Under the pieces are notes generated by a model. The model searched no databases, had not been told where the DNA came from, and worked only from the letters and a program-made list of their open reading frames with translations. 64,000 nucleotides of DNA from Pedobacter soli. GTDB lineage: Bacteria > Bacteroidota > Bacteroidia > Sphingobacteriales > Sphingobacteriaceae. Position numbers and translations under genes: made by a program. Within the stretch, counting starts at the first letter, position 1. Each line of letters opens with the position of its first letter. The stretch is from contig NZ_FMZH01000001.1 in assembly GCF_900101435.1 (NCBI RefSeq), positions 558,001-622,000 of the forward strand, given 5' to 3'. This document shows, one piece after another, positions 45,168-53,736 of the stretch.

Positions 45168-45175
45168 CAAAACTA
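45168..45175 (-). promoter_or_regulatory. -7 promoter box TAGTTTTG for the zinc-ribbon gene
   Basis: Exact TAnnTTTG match on the minus strand. The predicted leader is about 21 nt before ATG 45143. It is divergent from the TetR promoter. Confidence 0.5.
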
Positions 45176-45323
45176 ATTTATTGCGCCTTAAATATATAGA
45201 ATTAAAACTACAAAAAAGATATTTTCATCTACTTTTTCATACTTGTAGATTTAATCATTCGCTAATATTCCCTCCATTTAGCATCTTAATTTTCAGCTAA
45301 ATAATTAATTAAAAAATTTTATT

Positions 45324-45355
45324 TTGTTAAATGAATGAATATTTATTTATTTTTG
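45324..45355 (+). promoter_or_regulatory. promoter with embedded palindrome, probable TetR operator
   Basis: -33 TTG at 45324-45326, 21-bp spacer, -7 box TATTTTTG at 45348-45355, ATG at 45363. The spacer holds an imperfect 20-bp palindrome, ATGAATGAATATTTATTTAT (45331-45350; 8 of 10 pairs match). A TetR dimer bound there would cover the promoter, so autorepression of the three-gene operon is the simplest reading. Confidence 0.65.
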
Positions 45356-45362
45356 TAAGCAC

Positions 45363-45953
45363 ATGAGATTAAGAGACACAGAAAAAGTACAACTGGTAAA
45401 ACAAAAAGCCATCGAACTGATTGTAAAAGACGGTTTAGAAGGTTTTAGCATGAATAAACTGGCAAAAGCCTGCCAGATATCAGTCGCTACGCTATACATC
45501 TATTATAAAGACCGCGACGATCTGATTGTTAAAATCACCATCGAAGAACTCGAATCGATGACGCAGGGGATTATGAAAGATTTTAGTCCGGAAATGTCTT
45601 TCGAGCAAGGGTTACACAAACAATGGGAAAACCGCTATGCATTTGCCAAAAATCATCCGCAAATGAACCTGTTTTTTGATCAGCTACGGAGCTCCAGCTA
45701 CCAATCAACACTCCTATCTGATTCTATTAGCGCCTTTAAAATGACCATGGGCCAGTTTATGACCAATGCCATTGAACGGGGAGAAATTGAAGAGATGCCC
45801 CTTGATGTATACTGGTCTATTGCCTTCGCCCCCTTGTACAACCTCATCCGTCTCGATCAGGAAGGCAAAAGTTTAGATGGCAGCCCTTTCAAAGTAACCG
45901 ATGCCGTATTCTGGAAAACTTTTGATCTCGTGGTAAAAGCACTTAAAAAATAA
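45363..45953 (+). CDS. TetR-family transcriptional regulator
   Basis: 196 residues. N-terminal TetR HTH at about 8-55 (AIELIVKDGLEGFSMNKLAK, ISVATLYIYYKDRDDLI) followed by an all-helical ligand domain. It is the first gene of an operon with a 76-residue HMA-like protein (4-bp gap) and an MFS transporter (6-bp gap). It probably represses this operon through the palindrome in its promoter and is released by a substrate of the transporter. Confidence 0.95.
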   Translation: MRLRDTEKVQLVKQKAIELIVKDGLEGFSMNKLAKACQISVATLYIYYKDRDDLIVKITIEELESMTQGIMKDFSPEMSFEQGLHKQWENRYAFAKNHPQMNLFFDQLRSSSYQSTLLSDSISAFKMTMGQFMTNAIERGEIEEMPLDVYWSIAFAPLYNLIRLDQEGKSLDGSPFKVTDAVFWKTFDLVVKALKK

Positions 45954-45957
45954 GATT

Positions 45958-46188
45958 ATGGACCCCGAAAATTTCAATCACATTCTGCTGTTCAAAACCA
46001 ATATCACTTCAGAGATGGCAAATCCATCGCTATGCAGCTTATTGAACAGCAACCCTGGTATAAATTCCTGGACGGTAGACCACGAGGATATAGACCGCGT
46101 ACTCCGCATTGTATCTTACACCCTCTCGCATGCCGAGATTATCCATTTACTTACCAGCCATGGCTATGAATGCTGTGAGCTTACTTAA
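45958..46188 (+). CDS. small protein with HMA-like fold lacking the CxxC metal site
   Basis: 76 residues. The strand-helix pattern HILLFKTNI, LCSLLNSNPGINSWTVD, DIDRVLRIVS, EIIHLLTSHGYECCEL resembles the beta-alpha-beta-beta-alpha-beta fold of heavy-metal-associated domains. The usual metal motif (MxCxxC after strand 1) is absent; a Cys pair occurs only near the C-terminus (Cys72, Cys73). Position between a TetR gene and an MFS transporter suggests a small sensor or chaperone for the transported compound. The fold call is by pattern only. Confidence 0.7.
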   Translation: MDPENFNHILLFKTNITSEMANPSLCSLLNSNPGINSWTVDHEDIDRVLRIVSYTLSHAEIIHLLTSHGYECCELT

Positions 46189-46194
46189 CAATAC

Positions 46195-47472
46195 ATGGAA
46201 AATACACCAAAGGCAGCCCTAAGCGGCTACCAGAAACTAGTTATATTCTTACTGGCCGTAACCCAATTTACGGTCATACTCGATTTTATGGTCATGTCGC
46301 CACTTGGCGATATCCTGATGAAATCGCTTAACCTTAAACCTGCCAATTTCGGTATTGCAGTTTCGGCCTATGCCTTCAGTGCAGGTATTTCGGGCCTGCT
46401 TACTGCCGGTTTTGCCGATAAATTTGACCGCAAAAAACTCTTACTGTTTTTTTATATCGGTTTTATTATCGGTACCGTTTTCTGCGGGTTGGCCCACACC
46501 TATGCCCTATTGGTTGCTGCACGCATTATTACTGGCCTGTTTGGTGGCGTAATCGGTTCTATATCTATGGCCATTATTACCGATATTTTTTCTTTGCAGC
46601 AACGTGGCCGGGTAATGGGTTTTATTCAGATTGGCTTTGGTGCCAGTCAGGTACTTGGTATCCCGATTGGTCTTTATCTGGCCGACGCCTGGGGCTGGGA
46701 AGCACCGTTTTGGATGATTGCAGCCCTAAGTATCGGTATTGCGCTGCTCATTGCCGCCAAACTCCGTCCATTAACCCAGCATTTACTGGTACAAACCGAT
46801 AAATCGCCCATTAAACATTTGTTGCATACCGTTGCCAAAGCCGATTACCGCATTGGTTTTACGGCTACTGCACTGCTTTCTATCGGTGGCTTTATGATGA
46901 TGCCTTTCGGAAGTGCATTTGCGGTAAATAACCTTAAACTTACTGCGCAACAACTACCGCTGTTATTTATGGTATCTGGTGTTTGTGCTTTAATTATTAT
47001 GCCACTTGTGGGGAAACTGAGCGACAAGATTGATAAGTTTAAAATATTCGCGGGAGCTTCTGCGTGGATGATGATCATGTGTGTGGTTTACACCAATCTC
47101 GGCCCTACACCATTTTATTTGGTTATATTTTACAATGTACTAATGATGATGGGGGTAATGAGCCGCATGATCCCTTCTTCAGCTTTAACCAGTGCTATCC
47201 CCGACATTGCCGATCGCGGAGCATTTATGAGTATCAATTCTTCGCTGCAACAAATTGCCGGAGGGATTGCTGCCGGTGTAGCCGGATTGATTGTAACGCA
47301 GCCTGCCAAAGGTGCACCGCTGCAAAATTACAATGTTATTGGCTATCTCATTGTGGTCATCTCTATCATTGGTATTATTTTAATGTCGAGAGTGAGCAAC
47401 CTGGCAAAAAAGAAGGCTAAAATAACCACAGCTCCTGTTGCCGATGAACCCATACTGCACGAAATGGCTTAA
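46195..47472 (+). CDS. MFS transporter, drug/metabolite efflux type
   Basis: 425 residues with twelve membrane segments. The MFS motif A between TM2 and TM3 is seen as AGFADKFDRKKLL, with a related LVGKLSDKIDKFK in the second half. TM1 contains FTVILDFMVMSPLGDILM, as in DHA-type proton antiporters. It is the last gene of the TetR operon and is followed by a terminator. Drug or metabolite export is likely; the substrate is unknown. Confidence 0.93.
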   Translation: MENTPKAALSGYQKLVIFLLAVTQFTVILDFMVMSPLGDILMKSLNLKPANFGIAVSAYAFSAGISGLLTAGFADKFDRKKLLLFFYIGFIIGTVFCGLAHTYALLVAARIITGLFGGVIGSISMAIITDIFSLQQRGRVMGFIQIGFGASQVLGIPIGLYLADAWGWEAPFWMIAALSIGIALLIAAKLRPLTQHLLVQTDKSPIKHLLHTVAKADYRIGFTATALLSIGGFMMMPFGSAFAVNNLKLTAQQLPLLFMVSGVCALIIMPLVGKLSDKIDKFKIFAGASAWMMIMCVVYTNLGPTPFYLVIFYNVLMMMGVMSRMIPSSALTSAIPDIADRGAFMSINSSLQQIAGGIAAGVAGLIVTQPAKGAPLQNYNVIGYLIVVISIIGIILMSRVSNLAKKKAKITTAPVADEPILHEMA

Positions 47473-47483
47473 AAAGGAAAAAG

Positions 47484-47546
47484 AATGCAAATACGGTAAC
47501 GATTTTAAACTATTAAATTGATCTGATACAAGTATTTGCATTTTTT
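47484..47546 (+). terminator. probable terminator of the TetR-MFS operon (long loop)
   Basis: Perfect 11-bp stem AATGCAAATAC (47484-47494) with GTATTTGCATT (47532-47542), a 37-nt loop, then a T run to 47546. It lies 12 bp after the MFS stop. Confidence 0.6.
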
Positions 47547-47610
47547 GGTATATTTAATATCTTTTTCTCGCTCTGATATGATGAGTACCATAATAAGCGT
47601 TGAATAGATA

Positions 47611-47907
47611 ATGGAAAACAAATATGCAGTCACTTTAAGCTTACTTGTTCCTGTCGGACTCCATACTTATGGATCATTTTTTTTGGGAACAGACCGCAGG
47701 GAAGCCAAGAATATTTTCGGCATGCTCAAAGGAAAAACTGAACCCATTCAGGGCTGCTGTATTCAAATGGAACTTTGCGAAGAAATTAGTGGCATTACCA
47801 TATCCATAGCTGTATTGCACTGCTGCAGCGAAAATCTTAAAGACAATATTGCGGTTATTTCCAGAGAAGTTTTCAGGATTTCGCAGCTGGAGCGCGGGCA
47901 TGGTTAA
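47611..47907 (+). CDS. conserved-looking hypothetical protein
   Basis: 98 residues, no signal peptide. It contains SFFLGTDRREAKNIFGMLKG, then several Cys (GCCIQMELCEE, LHCCSEN). The balance of strands and helices suggests a small folded domain. I do not recognise the family. It is an isolated gene between the MFS terminator and the gap at 47908; codon use looks like that of its neighbours. Confidence 0.6.
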   Translation: MENKYAVTLSLLVPVGLHTYGSFFLGTDRREAKNIFGMLKGKTEPIQGCCIQMELCEEISGITISIAVLHCCSENLKDNIAVISREVFRISQLERGHG

Positions 47908-48004
47908 CCCTTAAATCAATACAGGCAAAGCACCAGTCAAGCCATCCTCAATTTTAAAAAGGTAAAAATAACAGTGTGCCATTGCAATACCAGAATGAGC
48001 TATA

Positions 48005-48214
48005 CTAAGCCAGTTTAGCCTGATATATGCCTCTCACCATACCGATTGCATTTCTAAAATTATTGCGACAGCGCAAAAGGTAATCCAGATCTTCAACATC
48101 ATCTGATAATGTCTGCTGAACCACGCTGTCTGTTGCCGTTCCATTAAAGATTATAATCTCCAAATCTCGATCAGGAAGATCAGCAGCGTTCGCTAAATTT
48201 GGGTAGTTTTCCAT
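48005..48214 (-). CDS. small hypothetical protein
   Basis: 69 residues, acidic N-terminal half (ADLPDRDLEIIIFNGTATDS) and a helical C-terminal half (DLDYLLRCRNNFRNAIGMV). No recognised domain or signal peptide. The ordered secondary-structure pattern and lack of competing ORFs support coding, but there is no promoter or neighbour evidence. Confidence 0.5.
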   Translation of the reverse strand: MENYPNLANAADLPDRDLEIIIFNGTATDSVVQQTLSDDVEDLDYLLRCRNNFRNAIGMVRGIYQAKLA

Positions 48215-48418
48215 GTCTCCTAAAATTACACTAATTTACCCATTTGATTCCAGTTACAGATAAACTCAATATTAAATTTCGATAAGCAACAAATTATTTA
48301 CATTTAGCTTTTCAGAAAAGTAAGCCTGCCTTTTTTTATTCTGTTCATCATACCTGTTCTTGTTTTTTGCCTACACAGTTGTTTTTTATTACTTTTAAAC
48401 TGATAATGAACTACTTAA

Positions 48419-48817
48419 ATGAAAAGAAAATTATTAGTTTTTTGCAGCTTCCTGCTTTTGCTCTCAAAAATTGGTTATGCACAGGTTATTACAGGTGCCG
48501 ACCGCGATAAGCATGGCTGTATCGGTTCGGCCGGTTATACCTACTCTCAGCTTAAAAAGGATTGCATCAGGGTTTTTGAGCAAAAAATCAAACTACATCA
48601 GGTCGATTCTACAGCAAGTTACAAAGCCATTGCTGCTGTTATTTTTAGTGCCGATAATAGAAAAGCCGAAGTTTTTTTAGCCAGTTATCCGGAAAGCCTG
48701 ATTTTGATCAGAACCCTAAAAAAGGGAAAATACATCTGGAGAAAAGGAAAATTCGAACTCAGTAACCAAAATGGCTATAAGCTTAAAGAAGCAAAAAAGC
48801 TGATTTATAGCTCGTAG
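48419..48817 (+). CDS. exported small protein, unknown function
   Basis: 132 residues. Signal peptide KRKLLVFCSFLLLLSKIGYA followed by QVITGADRDKHGCIGSAGYT. The mature part has two Cys (GCIGS, KDCIR) that could form a disulfide, then an alpha/beta pattern ending KGKYIWRKGKFELS. I do not know its function. It stands alone. Confidence 0.75.
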   Translation: MKRKLLVFCSFLLLLSKIGYAQVITGADRDKHGCIGSAGYTYSQLKKDCIRVFEQKIKLHQVDSTASYKAIAAVIFSADNRKAEVFLASYPESLILIRTLKKGKYIWRKGKFELSNQNGYKLKEAKKLIYSS

Positions 48818-48871
48818 CCCATAAAAAACATTTAAAAGCAATTTGTAACACACTTGATAGTGCAATAATTG

Positions 48872-48900
48872 TTGATTTTAAACACATCTGGGTATATTTG
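48872..48900 (+). promoter_or_regulatory. promoter of the second RND operon
   Basis: -33 TTG at 48872-48874, 18-bp spacer, -7 box TATATTTG at 48893-48900, then 4 nt to GTG 48905. A complete core promoter without the TTTAAT repeats of the first efflux system, so control differs. The spacing to the GTG implies a nearly leaderless message. Confidence 0.6.
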
Positions 48901-48904
48901 CCGC

Positions 48905-49279
48905 GTGAATAAAATCTGTCTGATTTTTCTTTTGCCGGTTATTATGCTTAACGCCTCATTTTGCGAGTTGCTTAAGGTACCTCAACTGGTTTCACATTTT
49001 ATTAAACACAAGGAGCTAAATGCCAATATCGGTTTTGTAACCTTTATTGAAATGCATTACCTCGGGCAAGATATTAACGATAACGACCAGGAAGAAGACA
49101 TGAAACTCCCCTTCAAGAAAATTGACGGACACCACATGTTCTCACTCGGTGTACCACAAGGCAAAACCAGGCTGATTGCTGCACCCGCTAAAAAAATATC
49201 TTCCAAACAGGTATTTCGTTACCAGGTATTTGTTCCAAATCCTTACACTACCAGCCTGTTGCGTCCCCCTACCGCGTAA
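48905..49279 (+). CDS. small exported protein heading the second RND operon
   Basis: 124 residues from GTG 48905. An upstream ATG (48869) would put the promoter inside the gene and spoil the signal peptide, which begins at this GTG (NKICLIFLLPVIMLNASFC). The mature part has HFIKHK, MHYLGQDINDNDQEEDMKLP and DGHHMFS. Its His and acidic residues could bind metal. Small proteins of this look often precede CzcA-type genes in Bacteroidota. The function is unknown; an accessory metal-binding role is a guess. Confidence 0.7.
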   Translation: MNKICLIFLLPVIMLNASFCELLKVPQLVSHFIKHKELNANIGFVTFIEMHYLGQDINDNDQEEDMKLPFKKIDGHHMFSLGVPQGKTRLIAAPAKKISSKQVFRYQVFVPNPYTTSLLRPPTA

Positions 49280-49368
49280 TATCGTTTTAAATTTTATTGT
49301 TTATTTTTTTGGTTGCGCTTTTCTGCTGCAACTAAATTTTCTTTTCGATCCTTTTTAAATAAGCTATT

Positions 49369-52300
49369 ATGTTAAATAAGATTATCGGCTTTTCCATCAG
49401 GAATAAGCTGATTGTTGCCTTGTTTGTATTCGTCCTTATTGGCTGGGGTACTTACGAAGTAACTAAACTACCCATTGATGCCCTGCCCGATATTACCGAT
49501 AACCAGGTGCAGGTAATCACAGTTTCGCCTTCATTAGGCGCTCCGGATATTGAGCGTTTAATCACCTTCCCTATCGAGCAGGCATGCAGCAGCATTTCGG
49601 GGATGAAACAAATCAGAAGTTTTTCCCGCTTTGGGCTTTCTTTGGTTACCATCGTTTTTAACGAAGAAACCGATGTGTACTGGGCCAGGCAGCAAATTGC
49701 CGAACGCCTGCAGCAGGTACAGCAGGAAATTCCCGAAGGAATTGGTGCACCGCAAATGGCTCCCGTTTCGACCGGTTTGGGCGAAATTTACCAGTATGTA
49801 GTCCGCCCTAAAAAGGGCTACGAAGGTAAGTATGATGAGCAGGAATTGCGCACCATGCAGGACTGGATTGTACGCCGCCAGTTATTGGGCACTCCTGGCG
49901 TAGCCGAAGTTTCGAGCTTTGGCGGTAAACTTAAACAATATGAAATTGCAGTTAGGCAAGATCAGCTCAAATCTTTCGGTTTAACCATTTCTGATATTTT
50001 CGATGCGCTCGAAAAGAACAACGAAAATACAGGTGGCGCCTATATTGAAAAAGGGCCAACCGTGCTTTATATCCGGAGTGAGGGTTTAACTACCAGTCCC
50101 GAAGACATTAAAAAGATTGTGGTAAAAACCCTCGGCAACGGTATGCCGGTATTAATGGCTCAGGTTGCCGATGTGCGTTATGGCTCAGCGATCCGTTATG
50201 GTGCCATGACTTACAACGACCAGGGTGAAGTAGCCGGTGCGGTGGTAATGATGCTCAAGGGCGAAAACTCATCCGTAGTGGTAAAACGGGTAAAAGATAA
50301 AATTGCCAAAATACAGGATATGTTGCCTGAAGGAGTAGTGATTGAACCTTTCCTCGATCGTACCAAAATGGTTGATAACGCGATTAGCACGGTAGAAACC
50401 AATTTAATGGAAGGTGCGCTGATTGTAATCTTTGTATTGGTATTTTTCCTGGGTAACCTGCGTGCTGGTTTAATCGTATCGTCCGTTATTCCGCTATCCA
50501 TGTTATTCGCCATAATTTTAATGAATAAATTTGGTGTGGGTGGTAACCTGATGTCGCTAGGTGCAATCGATTTTGGTTTGATTGTAGATGGATCTGTTAT
50601 TGTGGTTGAGGCAATTTTACACCGCTTTTCGCATTCTAAAAAATTCAGGAGCCTGAGCCAGATCAATCAGAACCAGATGGATGAGGAAGTGGAAAAATCG
50701 TCGGGTTCGATGATTAAATCTGCAGTTTTCAGTCAGATTATTATTCTTATTGTTTACCTGCCTATCCTATCGCTCGAAGGTATCGAAGGAAAAATGTTTA
50801 AACCCATGGCCTTTACCATTGCATTTGCCATTTTGGGGGCCTTTATCCTTTCTATTACTTATGTACCGATGATGTCGGCCTTGTTCCTGAACAAAAAACT
50901 ATCGCATAAGAAAACCATTACCGACAGGTTTGTGATCTGGCTGGAGCGCAGGTATCAGCCGCTGCTTAACCGGGTTTTACAATTTCCAAAATCTATTTTA
51001 GCCATTACCCTTTCGCTTTTTGCAATAGCCGTTTTGGTAATGGGTACTTTAGGTGGCGAATTTATTCCGCAGTTGGAAGAGGGAGATTTTGCTGTAGAAA
51101 CGCGCCTGCTAACCGGGAGTAACCTGAATAATACCATCGAAACTACGCAGAAAGCATCTAAAATCCTTTTGGATAACTTCCCGGAAGTGCAGAAAATCGT
51201 AACTAAAATTGGTAGTGCAGAAATCCCTACCGATCCAATGCCTTTTGAAGCAGGTGATATGATGGTGATTTTAAAGCCGAAAAAAGAATGGGTTTCGGCC
51301 AAATCATTCCCAGAATTAAGCGCCAAGATGACCAAAGCTGTTGAGGTAATCCCCGGCATTACCGTGGGCTTCCAGTTTCCGGTACAAATGCGTTTCAATG
51401 AGCTGATGACGGGTGCCAGACAAGATGTAGTGTGTAAGATTTTTGGCGAAGACCTCGATTCGCTGGCCAGCTATGCAAAAAAACTCGGGGGCATTATTGG
51501 TACGGTAAAAGGCGCTATTAACGTGTACAAAGAGCAGGTTACCGGTATGCCACAGGTGGTAATTAGCTATAACCGCGATGGCATGGCAAAATACGGATTA
51601 AACGTTACCGATATTAACCGCGTGGTGAATACGGCCTTTGCCGGGCAAGTAGCCGGACAGGTTTATGAAGGTGAAAAACGTTTCGATATGGTGGTGAGAC
51701 TATCAGAAGACGCCCGCAAAAACATCAAAAATGTGCAGGATTTAATGATTGCTACGCCTGCCGGAAATCAGATTCCATTAAGCATGGTGGCCAACATCAG
51801 CGAGGTGGAAGGTGTTAACCAGATTCAGCGTGAAGATACCCGTCGCAGGATTATTGTAGGTTTCAACGTGAAAGACCGCGATGTTCAATCGATAGTAGAA
51901 GAACTACAACAGAAAGCTGGGAAAAACCTTCAGCTGGCAAAAGGTTATACCATTTCTTACGGTGGCTCTTTCGAAAACATGACTGCGGCAAAATCGCGTT
52001 TAGCTATTGTAGTGCCGATTGCCTTGCTCCTTATTTTCCTGCTGCTTTATTTTGCTTTCAGCTCGGTAAAACAAGGTTTACTCATTTACACTGCTATCCC
52101 CCTGTCGGCAATTGGCGGCATATTTGCCTTATGGATGCGCGATTTACCTTTCAGTATTTCTGCTGGGGTTGGTTTTATTGCGCTGTTCGGTGTTGCGGTG
52201 CTAAACGGGATCTTACTGGTTTCGGAATTTAACCGTTTAAAAAAGGAAGGCTGGACACATGTGAAACGCATTGTAATCCACGCCACCAAATCAAAACTAC

Positions 52301-53727
52301 GCGCTGTTTTAATGACTGCCCTGGTGCCTTCGCTGGGCTTTATCCCTATGGCCATTAGTACAGGTGCCGGTGGTGCTGTACAGAAGCCCCTGGCTACCGT
52401 GGTAATTGGCGGTCTAATCTTTTCTACCCTATTAACCCTTTTTGTATTGCCTATGCTTTATATCCTTTTCGAAAAAGGTTTCGGTTATTTTAAACCTAAA
52501 AAAATACTTGCTGCAATGGTGTTGCTAACTGGCCTTGCAGCGACAAGTGCTCAGGCACAGGAAAAAATAACCTTACAGGCGGCCCTGGATACGGCCGTTA
52601 AAAACAGCTATACCTTACAGCTGGCGCGAACTGATGTGAATTACAGCAAGGCAATAAGCAAAACCAGTTTCGATTTGCCAAAAACAGATGTAAATTTCGA
52701 GTATGGTAAATTTAACAGCCTGGCCAACGACAATAAAATTTCGGTAAGTCAGGGATTGGAGTTCCCTACGGTTTATGCCAAGCAATCGGCAGTTTACAAA
52801 ACGGCCATACGCATTAGTGAAATGCAGTTGCAAGGCAAAGAAATCGATATCCGCTATCAGGTAAAAACCAGTTATTTTGGTTTGTTAATCCTGGCCGAAA
52901 AACGGAACTTATTGCTCAAAGCCGATAGCATGTATACTGCTTTTCTGGAAAAATCAAAGTTGCGTTTTAAATCTGGTGATGTGGATGTTTTGGAGCTCAG
53001 AACTGCTGAGAACCAGAAACAGCAAATTGCCAACCAGCTGCAGTTTTTGGAAACCGATTATACGCTGGCTTTAAACCGCTTCAATCTCCTGTTAAACAGC
53101 AGTAATCGCCTGCTTCCGGCTGGCGAAGCTATTTATCAATCTACAACTTCTTTGCTTGATGGTACAGCCGATCATCCGGTTTTGAAACAAAAAGCAGAAG
53201 AAATCACGCTGGCGGCCAACGAGGAATCGTTAGCGAAAAGCAAGTTATTGCCTTCTATCAGCTTTGGCTATAACAATTCGAGCATTATTGGCTGGCAAAC
53301 CAATGCCTTGGGTACCGATCAGTATTTCGACAAATCCAAGCGTTTTTCTTCGGTAAATATCGGTTTGGGTATTCCCCTGTTTTTTGGTGCGCAACAATCG
53401 CGTATTAAAGCTGCAGGCTTAGCTGCTGCACAGAAACAGGCCGAACTGGAACAGACCAAAAAAGAGCTGAACAGTGCTTACGAAAATGCCCTCCAAAGTT
53501 ACAACCGGTACAATAAGCTGGTTAACAATTACCGGCAAACCTTGCTGCCCAATGCAGATGACATTATCCATACTTCGACCTTAAAGCTCAATGCAGGCGA
53601 AATTGGTTATCTGGACTGGGTAATCCTGATCAACCAATCGGTACAACTTAAAAGCGAGTATTTCGATCAGGTAGAACGGTATAACGAATCACTTTTCGAA
53701 ATAGAAAGATTAAAGGGAATTAAATAA
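49369..53727 (+). CDS. RND metal pump fused to its TolC-type outer-membrane channel
   Basis: 1452 residues. Residues 1-1043 form a complete HME-RND pump (DFGLIVDGSVIVVE with Asp401, Asp407 and Glu414, a divalent-cation-type motif). Residues 1064-1452 form an outer-membrane factor (KITLQAALDTAVKNSYTLQL, NIGLGIPLFFGAQQSRIKAA, coiled-coil helices). Between them, residues 1044-1063 (KKILAAMVLLTGLAATSAQA) look exactly like a Sec signal peptide with an AQA-Q cleavage site. It therefore seems two genes became fused without losing the second signal. The operon has no separate channel gene; the adaptor follows after 9 bp. Whether the chain is cleaved in the cell is open. Confidence 0.93.
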   Translation: MLNKIIGFSIRNKLIVALFVFVLIGWGTYEVTKLPIDALPDITDNQVQVITVSPSLGAPDIERLITFPIEQACSSISGMKQIRSFSRFGLSLVTIVFNEETDVYWARQQIAERLQQVQQEIPEGIGAPQMAPVSTGLGEIYQYVVRPKKGYEGKYDEQELRTMQDWIVRRQLLGTPGVAEVSSFGGKLKQYEIAVRQDQLKSFGLTISDIFDALEKNNENTGGAYIEKGPTVLYIRSEGLTTSPEDIKKIVVKTLGNGMPVLMAQVADVRYGSAIRYGAMTYNDQGEVAGAVVMMLKGENSSVVVKRVKDKIAKIQDMLPEGVVIEPFLDRTKMVDNAISTVETNLMEGALIVIFVLVFFLGNLRAGLIVSSVIPLSMLFAIILMNKFGVGGNLMSLGAIDFGLIVDGSVIVVEAILHRFSHSKKFRSLSQINQNQMDEEVEKSSGSMIKSAVFSQIIILIVYLPILSLEGIEGKMFKPMAFTIAFAILGAFILSITYVPMMSALFLNKKLSHKKTITDRFVIWLERRYQPLLNRVLQFPKSILAITLSLFAIAVLVMGTLGGEFIPQLEEGDFAVETRLLTGSNLNNTIETTQKASKILLDNFPEVQKIVTKIGSAEIPTDPMPFEAGDMMVILKPKKEWVSAKSFPELSAKMTKAVEVIPGITVGFQFPVQMRFNELMTGARQDVVCKIFGEDLDSLASYAKKLGGIIGTVKGAINVYKEQVTGMPQVVISYNRDGMAKYGLNVTDINRVVNTAFAGQVAGQVYEGEKRFDMVVRLSEDARKNIKNVQDLMIATPAGNQIPLSMVANISEVEGVNQIQREDTRRRIIVGFNVKDRDVQSIVEELQQKAGKNLQLAKGYTISYGGSFENMTAAKSRLAIVVPIALLLIFLLLYFAFSSVKQGLLIYTAIPLSAIGGIFALWMRDLPFSISAGVGFIALFGVAVLNGILLVSEFNRLKKEGWTHVKRIVIHATKSKLRAVLMTALVPSLGFIPMAISTGAGGAVQKPLATVVIGGLIFSTLLTLFVLPMLYILFEKGFGYFKPKKILAAMVLLTGLAATSAQAQEKITLQAALDTAVKNSYTLQLARTDVNYSKAISKTSFDLPKTDVNFEYGKFNSLANDNKISVSQGLEFPTVYAKQSAVYKTAIRISEMQLQGKEIDIRYQVKTSYFGLLILAEKRNLLLKADSMYTAFLEKSKLRFKSGDVDVLELRTAENQKQQIANQLQFLETDYTLALNRFNLLLNSSNRLLPAGEAIYQSTTSLLDGTADHPVLKQKAEEITLAANEESLAKSKLLPSISFGYNNSSIIGWQTNALGTDQYFDKSKRFSSVNIGLGIPLFFGAQQSRIKAAGLAAAQKQAELEQTKKELNSAYENALQSYNRYNKLVNNYRQTLLPNADDIIHTSTLKLNAGEIGYLDWVILINQSVQLKSEYFDQVERYNESLFEIERLKGIK

Positions 53728-53736
53728 ATAGCAACA

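Noticed and set aside
49369..53727. Two separate genes or an assembly error at the pump-channel junction
   Set aside because: The frame is open throughout. The junction has no stop, the operon lacks another channel gene, and such fusions are known in Bacteroidota.
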